DNA from: Treponema sp. UBA1233
GTDB taxonomy: Bacteria; Spirochaetota; Spirochaetia; Treponematales; Treponemataceae
Direction: 5' to 3'
Assembly: GCA_002309305.1 (NCBI GenBank)
Contig: DBWR01000071.1
Span: 3,560 to 52,654, forward strand
DNA: 49,095 nt
Part shown: piece after piece, positions 35,229 to 41,742 of the stretch
How the letters are laid out: each line of letters starts with the position of its first letter
Position numbering within the stretch: position 1 is the stretch's first letter
The notes under the pieces: model-generated
Told to the model about the DNA's origin: nothing
The model's input: only the letters and a program-made list of their open reading frames with translations
The model's database searches: none
Made by a program: the position numbers and the translations under genes

Positions 35229-36824
35229 CTATTTTTTCCTGCTGAAAATCCGGTAGTTTATCCATGAGAAAATACCGTCTTCCTTTTCCATTTTTGTGAG
35301 CCATTCAGTGCTTACTGTATTGCTCGCAAGCGCATCAAAAACCATGGAAAAAGACAGAATGTTTTTCTTGAACTCTTGGGCGGCATATTCGGGCATTACA
35401 CCCTCCTGAAGCATTTTAGCCCATGTACTTGACTGAGCCAAAAGGACTTCCTTGGTTCCCAAATTAAGAAGCCTTGCTTTAAGACCTGTTTCACCAGGAA
35501 ATCTGTCAGCCAGAGAAATCATTCTTTCAGTTGCCTTACGGACATAACGTATCATCCAGTTGTTGCTGGCATCCAAAAGGTTTTCTGCATAACCTGTCCC
35601 CGCATTTGAGCTTGGATAGGGAGTTATTTTGGGCAAGGAGAACTGATCTGCCAAATGAAGTTTTGGATAAGACAAATCCACATCCTTTTTTTCATCAGCA
35701 AGACGAACTATGTTTTCAAACCACAAAAGGCCTTCATGCCAATCCTGACCAAGAATTGAAGCTGGGAATGCACAAACAAGAAGGGCTTCGTTCTTTTCAT
35801 TTTGTTCAGCCGCTTTTTCAAGCAATGCAACTTTTTCCTCGTAAAAGGCCTTGGCATCTATTTTAACCTGGGCTTCTGCTTTGTCAGCCTTGTAAAGTGG
35901 TGCATCTTCATCATCACCGTTTGCCCAAAATTTGAAACCAGTCTGCATCCTCATGGAAGAACTTCCCAAAAACTGCTGCAATTCTGATGAATCCAGGTCA
36001 AATCCAACATCACGAAGTTCGTTCCTGTACACCGGGTTCCGGCTTAATCCATCCTCTGCGACAATACCTTCCGGAACAGTATGGTCCCGTCCAAACACAA
36101 CCAGGGAAGATGTTGTCCTTACAGGTGCAAAGATTCCGTTTTTCGTAGGTGTTTCGGAAAAAAGAAGTGCCCTTGTGTCAAGCAGGGTATAGTTTATTCC
36201 GTATGAGCGAAGCACTTTGTCAAAGTTTGCGGACCATCCCATGTACGGGAAATAAAAGCCTTCGCCACTTTCTCCAAAGAATACGCGGTTTGCATAAAGA
36301 CCTGTTTCTATCTGAGCGCACAGTGCTTCCGGAAGATCAGCATAGTGGGGCAGGTAAGCATATGTTGCGGCTGTAGGAATGACTTCTATCATTTCATTTT
36401 CCACAAAATGCCTGATATGAGGAATCAGCCGCTTTGAATACTTTTGAGTAAAGGCATTCTTTTTTTCTTCCAGGGAATTGATTGTATCCTGAATTATTTT
36501 AAGAGTTTCCTTATTCTTTTTGTTCCGCTCCAGACAGCTGTGTCCAAAATCTATGCGGCGGTTCAGATAATCGATGTACAAATCCTGAATGACCGGCTTT
36601 TCCAAAAGCTCGCATAATACAGGACTCAAAACCATTGCAATCTTAAACTGAACTTTGTCTTTTTCAAGCCTGTAGAGCATGTCCACAAGAGGTTGGTATG
36701 TATTGCAGACGGAGTTAAAGAACAGTTCATTCTGTGGAGGACAAAAACCGTCTTCCGTAACCGTATGAATGTATCCCTGTTCTGCAACTATGACAAATAA
36801 AAGCTTCTTGTTTGACAATCTCAT
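35229..36824 (-). CDS. GH57/DUF1957 branching-enzyme relative without its catalytic residues
   Basis: 531 residues. The layout follows GH57 glucan branching enzymes: YAYLPHYADLPEALCAQIE, FFGESGEGFYFPYMGW, GINYTLLDTRALLF, NPVYRNELRDVGFDLD, MQTGFKFWA and a C-terminal helical domain with LLAQSSTWAKML. The key residues are changed. The family's LPE nucleophile motif reads FPY (about 193-195), the DxELFGHWW acid motif reads PASILGQDW (about 354-362), and the first HAHLP-type strand reads AEQGYIH. It is therefore likely a pseudo-enzyme, perhaps binding a glycan or protein. The ATG at 36824 touches AGGGGG; a TTG two codons later (36818) is better spaced and may be the real start. It has no signal peptide, so it acts in the cytoplasm. 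Confidence 0.82.
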   Translation of the reverse strand: MRLSNKKLLFVIVAEQGYIHTVTEDGFCPPQNELFFNSVCNTYQPLVDMLYRLEKDKVQFKIAMVLSPVLCELLEKPVIQDLYIDYLNRRIDFGHSCLERNKKNKETLKIIQDTINSLEEKKNAFTQKYSKRLIPHIRHFVENEMIEVIPTAATYAYLPHYADLPEALCAQIETGLYANRVFFGESGEGFYFPYMGWSANFDKVLRSYGINYTLLDTRALLFSETPTKNGIFAPVRTTSSLVVFGRDHTVPEGIVAEDGLSRNPVYRNELRDVGFDLDSSELQQFLGSSSMRMQTGFKFWANGDDEDAPLYKADKAEAQVKIDAKAFYEEKVALLEKAAEQNEKNEALLVCAFPASILGQDWHEGLLWFENIVRLADEKKDVDLSYPKLHLADQFSLPKITPYPSSNAGTGYAENLLDASNNWMIRYVRKATERMISLADRFPGETGLKARLLNLGTKEVLLAQSSTWAKMLQEGVMPEYAAQEFKKNILSFSMVFDALASNTVSTEWLTKMEKEDGIFSWINYRIFSRKK

Positions 36825-36837
36825 CCCCCTCGTTTTT

Positions 36838-37500
36838 TTAAGACAGCGACTGCCGGTGGTTTTTAAAATGTTCGCTAAGCAGTTCTTCCATACCGGACAG
36901 TTTTACAAGTGGAGGAAGCTCCAGTTTCTTTCCAGGCTGCAGGTTGACAAGTTCATCACATTCTTTCGGGATCTCAATACGGCGTGTATATGCCAGAACC
37001 TGAGGCTCCTTTTCCTCCCAGCGGGATTTCAGGTTGATGATAACATACCGTTTGCCGGAGGGAATAAAAACAAACTGTTCCCTGTCTGTAGTCTTTATCT
37101 GTATGTCAAATGAATCAGATGGAATTTCTCCTGTTGGTCCATCAAAAAAAGCCACATGAAGAAACAATCCGTCAAAATCATCTGTTTCAAGAAGGTTTTC
37201 CAATAAGGATTCCCTTATGTCCCAAAAGACAAATGCCCATGTCGGTGTCCTGAGCAATGCACATATTTGAGTTTCGTTATATGTTTTTGGAAGTGTATCT
37301 GGTGTGTTGAAATCATCTTCGGTTACCAGGACTTCTTCTTCTCCGTCAGACTGTTCTTCCGCGGTCTCAAGAAGTTCTCCGATTATCAGCCGGCGGTTAA
37401 GATCCCTGGGTACATCTATTCCATAATCATCAGCCAGCTGCAATAAATCAGCCGTTGAAATAGATTCCAGATACTGCCGGGTCAAGGTGTTTTCTTCCAT
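36838..37500 (-). CDS. DUF4912 protein with N-terminal Rho-N/SAP-like helix pair
   Basis: 220 residues from this start. The N-terminus (LESISTADLLQLADDYGIDV) resembles the small Rho-N/SAP helical fold. An acidic linker follows. The DUF4912 part begins at ICALLRTPTWAFVFWDIRES and runs through FVFIPSGKRYVIINLKSRWE. The function of DUF4912 is not known; in my memory such genes often lie beside DUF1957/GH57 genes, as here (13 bases apart). The start is uncertain: the ATG at 37500 sits exactly 7 bases after a possible -10 box, another ATG is at 37506, and a GTG at 37545 would extend the protein to 235 residues. None has a ribosome site. It is the first gene of the four-gene minus-strand operon. 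Confidence 0.75.
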   Translation of the reverse strand: MEENTLTRQYLESISTADLLQLADDYGIDVPRDLNRRLIIGELLETAEEQSDGEEEVLVTEDDFNTPDTLPKTYNETQICALLRTPTWAFVFWDIRESLLENLLETDDFDGLFLHVAFFDGPTGEIPSDSFDIQIKTTDREQFVFIPSGKRYVIINLKSRWEEKEPQVLAYTRRIEIPKECDELVNLQPGKKLELPPLVKLSGMEELLSEHFKNHRQSLS

Positions 37501-37506
37501 AGTCAT

Positions 37507-37535
37507 ATAATCTATAAAATCGGCACTTATGTCAA
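37507..37535 (-). promoter_or_regulatory. Candidate promoter of the DUF4912-GH57-TPR-phosphatase operon
   Basis: On the minus strand TTGACA (37535-37530) lies 17 bases from GATTAT (37512-37507). The -35 box is perfect; the -10 box matches consensus at four of six bases. The predicted start is at 37500, an ATG in the DUF4912 frame. The promoter lies inside the longer GTG-started reading frame. Confidence 0.45.
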
Positions 37536-37591
37536 GAAGGTTCACTTTTTAGAGAAAATTTGGCATATTGCCTAAAGAGTTTCCATAAGGA

Positions 37592-37620
37592 TTTACATTT
37601 TGTTTTCTTGGGGGTATAAT
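37592..37620 (+). promoter_or_regulatory. Promoter of plsC giving a leaderless mRNA
   Basis: TTTACA (37592-37597), a 17-base spacer and TATAAT (37615-37620) predict a start at about 37627, which is the A of the plsC ATG. No ribosome site lies upstream of that ATG. Confidence 0.65.
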
Positions 37621-37626
37621 CAAAGC

Positions 37627-38397
37627 ATGTTAACAATATTTACTTTAATCATTTTGTTTGGTGCCATTGGTTTTCCTACGCTTATGCTCACTTTAACATA
37701 TCCATTGAGTCATAAATGGGCCCTTTTCTGGTCAAATTATATAACCACCCGTACAGACCGTGTTGTTTTTGCAATCCTGCGCTATTACCGAGGTTTCCGT
37801 TTTTTAGGCGGCAAGGACAATATTTCCGACCTTCCAAAACAGTTTCTTGTCATTTCCAACCATCAGAGTTTTCTTGATATTGTTGTCTACCTTCTTTATT
37901 TTGGTAGAATGGGCAAGGAAGTACGCTTTGTGGCAAAGGATGGCCTCAATAAAGTGCCTATGGTCGGTAAAATGCTTCGTTCTCAAGGACACTGCATGAT
38001 TCCCAGAAAGGGAGGAGCAAGCATTGCCATGAAGCATCTTGAACAGTTTGGCGAGCGTGTGATGAAAAAGAATCAGATGCCGGTAATTTTCCCTGAGGGA
38101 ACCAGGAGCAAAGACGGAAAGCTTAAGGATTTTTATTCGGCAGGATTCAGGCGTATAGTACAATACACACATATTCCTGTAGCGGTTTGTGCTCTGGATG
38201 GCGGATGGAAGCTGTCTAAAATGGGGGATTTGTTCACTAACCTTAAAAAAGGCGCATACAGGGTAAAAGTCCTTAAAGTATACGACACTCCGAAATCCCG
38301 CGAAGACGAAAAGGTCATCCTGGAAGAGTCCCATTCCCTCATAGAAGCCCAGCTTGCAGAATGGCGCAAACTTCCAAAAGATTCTCTGGACGTTTAA
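37627..38397 (+). CDS. plsC: 1-acyl-sn-glycerol-3-phosphate acyltransferase (PlsC-like)
   Basis: 256 residues. PlsC acylates lysophosphatidic acid to phosphatidic acid at the inner membrane. A hydrophobic N-terminal segment is followed by the acyltransferase blocks: ISNHQSFLDIVVY (NHxxxxD catalytic pair), RFVAKDGLNKVPMVGKML, IPRKGG and VIFPEGTRSKDGKL (glycerol-phosphate binding). The chosen ATG coincides with the transcript start predicted from the TTTACA/TATAAT promoter. A longer frame from 37600 would start inside that promoter. It points away from the DUF4912 operon, with 126 bases between the two start codons, in which lies a small palindrome GGCATATTGCC (37562-37572). Confidence 0.93.
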   Translation: MLTIFTLIILFGAIGFPTLMLTLTYPLSHKWALFWSNYITTRTDRVVFAILRYYRGFRFLGGKDNISDLPKQFLVISNHQSFLDIVVYLLYFGRMGKEVRFVAKDGLNKVPMVGKMLRSQGHCMIPRKGGASIAMKHLEQFGERVMKKNQMPVIFPEGTRSKDGKLKDFYSAGFRRIVQYTHIPVAVCALDGGWKLSKMGDLFTNLKKGAYRVKVLKVYDTPKSREDEKVILEESHSLIEAQLAEWRKLPKDSLDV

Positions 38398-38453
38398 TTA
38401 CACTTTTTACCGGTTCAAAGCCTCTTTTTTCGCTAAATATTGAAGTTTTTATA

Positions 38454-38481
38454 TTGACACAATACCAAAAATTTGTATATT
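38454..38481 (+). promoter_or_regulatory. Promoter of the zinc-ribbon gene and rpsT
   Basis: TTGACA (38454-38459), a 16-base spacer and TATATT (38476-38481). The -35 region again reads TTGACACAA. The predicted start near 38488 leaves a leader of about 29 bases with a GGAGG ribosome site. Confidence 0.75.
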
Positions 38482-38516
38482 ATTGTAATACTGAATTTTA
38501 GAAATGGAGGACATTT

Positions 38517-38690
38517 ATGGCCGGAGCCAGTAAGAACTCTCGTACGACTGTTGCGACTCAGAAATTCATCTGCCCTGATTGTAGTGGTGAAATTGTAATG
38601 AAAACCATATTTGAAAACGGCAGATTAAGAAATATCGCTGAATGTCAGAAGTGCAAGCGTACAGAAAGAAGACCAAAGGACTTTAAATAA
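38517..38690 (+). CDS. Small zinc-ribbon protein (57 residues), unknown function
   Basis: 57 residues: a basic start, then CPDC and CQKC pairs spaced 23 residues apart, forming one zinc ribbon, and a basic tail ending ERRPKDFK. The GGAGG ribosome site and strong promoter indicate high expression. It lies 43 bases before rpsT. The size, charge and four-cysteine layout are like ribosomal protein L33 or a ribosome-associated factor, but the sequence does not match L33 or L32 as I know them. No function is assigned. Confidence 0.85.
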   Translation: MAGASKNSRTTVATQKFICPDCSGEIVMKTIFENGRLRNIAECQKCKRTERRPKDFK

Positions 38691-38733
38691 GTAACTTGGC
38701 TGTTTAACAACAATATCAAATGGGGGTAATCCT

Positions 38734-39012
38734 TTGTCAGTAAAGAAATCATCTGCAGAAAAGAAACACGCACAGAGCGAAGTTCGTCGTCTGCGAAACA
38801 AGTCGGTAAAATCAGGATGTCGTACATCAGCTAAAAAATTTGTAGCTGCTGTTCAGAAAAAAGATCAGAAGCTCGCACAGGAACTTCTTGTTGCATTGCA
38901 GTCAGAACTTGACAACGCACAGCGCAAGGGAATCATGCACCGCAATGCCGTGGCCCGCAAAAAGAGCCGTATGTTCAAGCTTTACAACAATACTTTTGCT
39001 GCTGCCAAATAA
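38734..39012 (+). CDS. rpsT: 30S ribosomal protein S20
   Basis: 92 residues. S20 binds 16S rRNA early in 30S assembly. The pattern KKSSAEKKHAQSEVRRLRN at the start and GIMHRNAVARKKSRM near the end are family features; the protein is strongly basic and helical. It starts at TTG (38734), with GGGGGT 6 bases upstream; no ATG is available. In E. coli rpsT also begins with a rare codon (TTG) under self-control, so weak initiation may be a shared control point. A terminator follows. Confidence 0.95.
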   Translation: MSVKKSSAEKKHAQSEVRRLRNKSVKSGCRTSAKKFVAAVQKKDQKLAQELLVALQSELDNAQRKGIMHRNAVARKKSRMFKLYNNTFAAAK

Positions 39013-39017
39013 ATAAA

Positions 39018-39045
39018 CTGGGGTATGCCCTATACCCCGGGTTTT
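39018..39045 (+). terminator. Rho-independent terminator of rpsT
   Basis: CTGGGGTAT (39018-39026) pairs with ATACCCCGG (39032-39040), 9 bp with one T-G pair, around the loop GCCCT, followed by GTTTTC. The T-run is short but the stem is strong. Confidence 0.75.
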
Positions 39046-39119
39046 CTTGAGAAGCATCCAGCCTAATATGGGCCGGATTTGCTTGTCATCTCTTTCGTTT
39101 GTTCCAGGGGAGTATTATT

Positions 39120-39431
39120 ATGCCTTCTAAAAAAGTTACAAAATCCGATCTAGTTGAAGCCGTATACCAAAATTCCGATTACGAAAAAAAATGCATACAG
39201 GATGTATTGGAACAGTTATTGGATCAATTAAAAGTTTCCCTCAAGGATGGCAATGTAATTGAACTTCGCGGTTTTGGAACATTTGAACCGAGACTCAGAA
39301 AGGGAAGGGCAAAGGCACGTAATCCGAAAACAGGAGAACAGCTGGCTGTTGCACCCCACTATGTAGTAGCCTTCAGATCCGGACAGGAATTAAAAAAAGC
39401 TCTTTGGGAATTGCCCATAGAAACCAAATGA
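39120..39431 (+). CDS. HU/IHF-family DNA-binding protein
   Basis: 103 residues. It is a nucleoid protein that bends DNA as a dimer. The features are KKVTKSDLVEAVYQ at the N-terminus, VIELRGFGTFEPRLRKGR, and the DNA-intercalating arm ARNPKTGEQ with the family proline. The ATG at 39120 follows AGGGGAG, while a frame starting 21 bases earlier has no ribosome site. The stop overlaps the lnt ATG (ATGA). Whether it acts as HU or as a site-specific IHF-like protein is not clear from the sequence. Confidence 0.92.
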   Translation: MPSKKVTKSDLVEAVYQNSDYEKKCIQDVLEQLLDQLKVSLKDGNVIELRGFGTFEPRLRKGRAKARNPKTGEQLAVAPHYVVAFRSGQELKKALWELPIETK

Positions 39432-41098
39432 AATGGTATTCTAGAATCCTTTTTGTAATAAGCGCCGCCTTGTTTTTTAACCTGGCTCATCCAAATATTT
39501 TAATTGAAGACGGCATTTCTTTTTTTTCATTCATCACATTGATTCCGCTTTTTATCAGCATAAAATATTCTTCAATTCCTTTTTCCTTTTTCTCCGGTTT
39601 ATTATTTGGTTCTCTTTCCTACGGTCTTTTGTTCTCGTGGATTGGCTCATACAGTTCATATGCCATGATCATCGGAGTCATAGCCTTTTCCCTGCTTTTT
39701 GGACTATTGTTCATTGCACTCAAAGCAAGCAATTTGGTTTTTAAGAATAAATCATTCTACATAATGGGTCTTTTATGGTGCATTTTTGAATACCTAAAGA
39801 CAAAGGGATTCCTTGGATTCAGCTATGGAATACTGGGGTATGCCTTATGGAAGTCGCCTTTGCTGATTCAGTGTGCAAAGCTTGGAGGAGTATGGCTTTT
39901 ATCCGCATTGTGTGTTTTTACCTCTGCTGTCTTTTCATCAATTGCAGACAAAGCATTTATAGCCCCAGATAAAAATTTGACTGTATCATCCAAAAGATTT
40001 CCCGTACTTTTGTCGGTCATAAAAAAGCATCTGTCTATTCTTATTCTCCTGGCCCTGAGCCATGCATCCATTATCTTCTACGGCTTTTATTCCCTCAACA
40101 AAACCCAGGGACCTGTCAGAAAGATTCCTGTTTTATGCGTTCAAAACAACACGGACTCAAATAAATACGGCATGGATGTTTATAAAAAGGATGTCTCAAC
40201 CCTTATTTCCCTTACGCAAGAGGGATTGAAAAAACATCCAGAAACAGCCATTGTGATTTGGCCGGAGACAGCCGTAGTCCCACCAATCGAAATGCATTAT
40301 TCAAATGGAACTGAAGATGACCGCTATGAGATGATTGAAAGGCTTCTTGTGTTTATTAATGAATCTGAAAAATGTTTTGTCATTGGGAATCAGAGAAGGG
40401 TGGATAATGGTGGTGATTATTCTGATGACTATAATTCATGCCTTGTGTTTGATTCCATGCATGAAAATGTCATTCCTCCGGAACCTCTGGTTTATGCAAA
40501 AAATCATCTCGTTCCCTTTACTGAATATTTCCCCTATGAAAAAGCTTTCCCATCCCTTTATGAAAAACTTCTTGACGGTGACACCCATCTGTGGACTCCA
40601 GGCAAGGAAAAAACTGTATTCGATTTGCGTAATGTAAAATTTTCTACACCGATTTGCTTTGAGGATAGTTTCGGAAATCTTTGCAGGAGTTTTGTCAACA
40701 ATGGGGCAGAATGTCTTTTTAACCTGAGCAATGATTCATGGTCTGGAAAAAGGTTTTGCCAAAAGCAGCATCTTTCCATGGCGGTTTTCAGGAGCGTTGA
40801 AAATGAAGTTCCATCTGCCAGAAGCACTGCAAGTGGTGTCAGCTGTTTTATAGACTCAAAGGGAAGGATAAAGAATGAAGCTGAACAGTTTTGTGAGGCT
40901 ACCGCATTTTACAATATTGAAATTCCAATGAAAAAAAATATAACCATATACACAAGATTTGGAGACTGGATTCCGATTCTAGAAATAATTCTGCTTTTCA
41001 TCACTGTTTTATTCACGATTTTGAGCTTTATGATGAAAAAATTCAGGATATGTTGTTCTAAACCAGTTGAAAAAGAAGGCAAAAAAGAGGTAAAATAG
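39428..41098 (+). CDS. lnt: Apolipoprotein N-acyltransferase
   Basis: 556 residues. Lnt adds the third acyl chain to lipoproteins at the inner membrane. About seven hydrophobic segments form the N-terminal 240 residues, then a nitrilase-like periplasmic domain holds the catalytic triad: Glu in VIWPETAVVPP, Lys in VYAKNHLVPFTEYFP, and Cys in PICFEDSFG. NLSNDSWSG is another family block. One more helix closes the protein, followed by a basic tail. The ATG overlaps the HU stop. Spirochaetes have many lipoproteins, so the gene fits. The bactofilin downstream is 4 bases away. Confidence 0.94.
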   Translation: MKWYSRILFVISAALFFNLAHPNILIEDGISFFSFITLIPLFISIKYSSIPFSFFSGLLFGSLSYGLLFSWIGSYSSYAMIIGVIAFSLLFGLLFIALKASNLVFKNKSFYIMGLLWCIFEYLKTKGFLGFSYGILGYALWKSPLLIQCAKLGGVWLLSALCVFTSAVFSSIADKAFIAPDKNLTVSSKRFPVLLSVIKKHLSILILLALSHASIIFYGFYSLNKTQGPVRKIPVLCVQNNTDSNKYGMDVYKKDVSTLISLTQEGLKKHPETAIVIWPETAVVPPIEMHYSNGTEDDRYEMIERLLVFINESEKCFVIGNQRRVDNGGDYSDDYNSCLVFDSMHENVIPPEPLVYAKNHLVPFTEYFPYEKAFPSLYEKLLDGDTHLWTPGKEKTVFDLRNVKFSTPICFEDSFGNLCRSFVNNGAECLFNLSNDSWSGKRFCQKQHLSMAVFRSVENEVPSARSTASGVSCFIDSKGRIKNEAEQFCEATAFYNIEIPMKKNITIYTRFGDWIPILEIILLFITVLFTILSFMMKKFRICCSKPVEKEGKKEVK

Positions 41099-41102
41099 AT
41101 TT

Positions 41103-41516
41103 ATGGCTACTGAAATTTTAAATGAGACAGTATTTGGGCAGGAAACTGAATTTGACGGAGTCCTGCATTTTACGGACAATCTGGTTATTACCGGTCGCTT
41201 TAACGGCACCATTGATGCAAGCGGTGCTCTGGAAATTGACAAGACCGCCATCTGTACGGTTGACAAAATGTCCGCCAACTCTATCGTCGTATACGGCAAC
41301 GTCACCGGAGACCTTGAAGCACAGGAACGTGTCGAGCTTTGCAAGGGAAGCAAGGTAAGGGGCAACATCAAGACTGCTAACCTCAGGATTGCAGACAATG
41401 TTGAATTTGAAGGTCAGGTTTCTATGATCGATGATTTACCGGACATCAACATTTTTTCTGTTGCATCTTCAGAATACAAGAGTGCCTTAATCGTAAAGAA
41501 CGATGAATTGTCTTAA
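41103..41516 (+). CDS. Bactofilin, second copy
   Basis: 137 residues. The core is a bactofilin beta-helix: FDGVLHFTDNLVITGRFNG, TIDASGALEIDKTA, NSIVVYGNVTGDLEAQERVE and KVRGNIKTANLRIADNVEFE. The C-terminal tail (DDLPDINIFSVASSEYKSAL) has no counterpart in the first bactofilin. It lies 4 bases after lnt in the HU-lnt operon, so one bactofilin goes with lipoprotein maturation and the other with a TPR protein and mtaB. Two different filament partners with separate control are likely. Confidence 0.9.
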   Translation: MATEILNETVFGQETEFDGVLHFTDNLVITGRFNGTIDASGALEIDKTAICTVDKMSANSIVVYGNVTGDLEAQERVELCKGSKVRGNIKTANLRIADNVEFEGQVSMIDDLPDINIFSVASSEYKSALIVKNDELS

Positions 41517-41539
41517 AATATTTTTATAACGCATGATAC

Positions 41540-41569
41540 TTGACATTATTTGTATTTTAGGAGTAAAAT
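41540..41569 (+). promoter_or_regulatory. Upstream candidate promoter of rho
   Basis: TTGACA (41540-41545), an 18-base spacer and TAAAAT (41564-41569) predict a start near 41576, about 167 bases before the rho ATG and immediately before a terminator-like hairpin. Confidence 0.5.
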
Positions 41570-41580
41570 ATTAAAGTAAG

Positions 41581-41634
41581 TGGGAATACATATGTTTTAG
41601 TTTAGATGTACATATCCCAGAATTATTTTTTTTT
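41581..41634 (+). terminator. Terminator-like hairpin after the second bactofilin / in the rho leader
   Basis: TGGG (41581-41584) pairs with CCCA (41616-41619) and ATATG (41590-41594) with CATAT (41611-41615). A 5-base bulge separates the two parts, and a run of nine Ts stands at 41626-41634. It could end the lnt-bactofilin transcript, or attenuate RNA from the upstream rho promoter. Confidence 0.4.
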
Positions 41635-41666
41635 AAGAATTATAAGAGATATTTTTTTTGAAATCC

Positions 41667-41696
41667 TTGACAATAAAATTAACGGTAACTAAGAAT
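41667..41696 (+). promoter_or_regulatory. Downstream candidate promoter of rho
   Basis: TTGACA (41667-41672) with TAAGAA 17 bases on, or AAGAAT 18 bases on (41690-41696). The -35 box is perfect and the -10 box weak. The start near 41703 leaves a 40-base leader ending in GGAG before the rho ATG. Confidence 0.5.
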
Positions 41697-41742
41697 TGCT
41701 GTGTTTTTTTAAATCTGAATCTACTACGAATGGAGTTTAATA

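Noticed and set aside
37562..37572. Palindrome GGCATATTGCC between the DUF4912 operon and plsC, a possible operator
   Set aside because: Too short to separate from chance; no second copy was noticed in the window.
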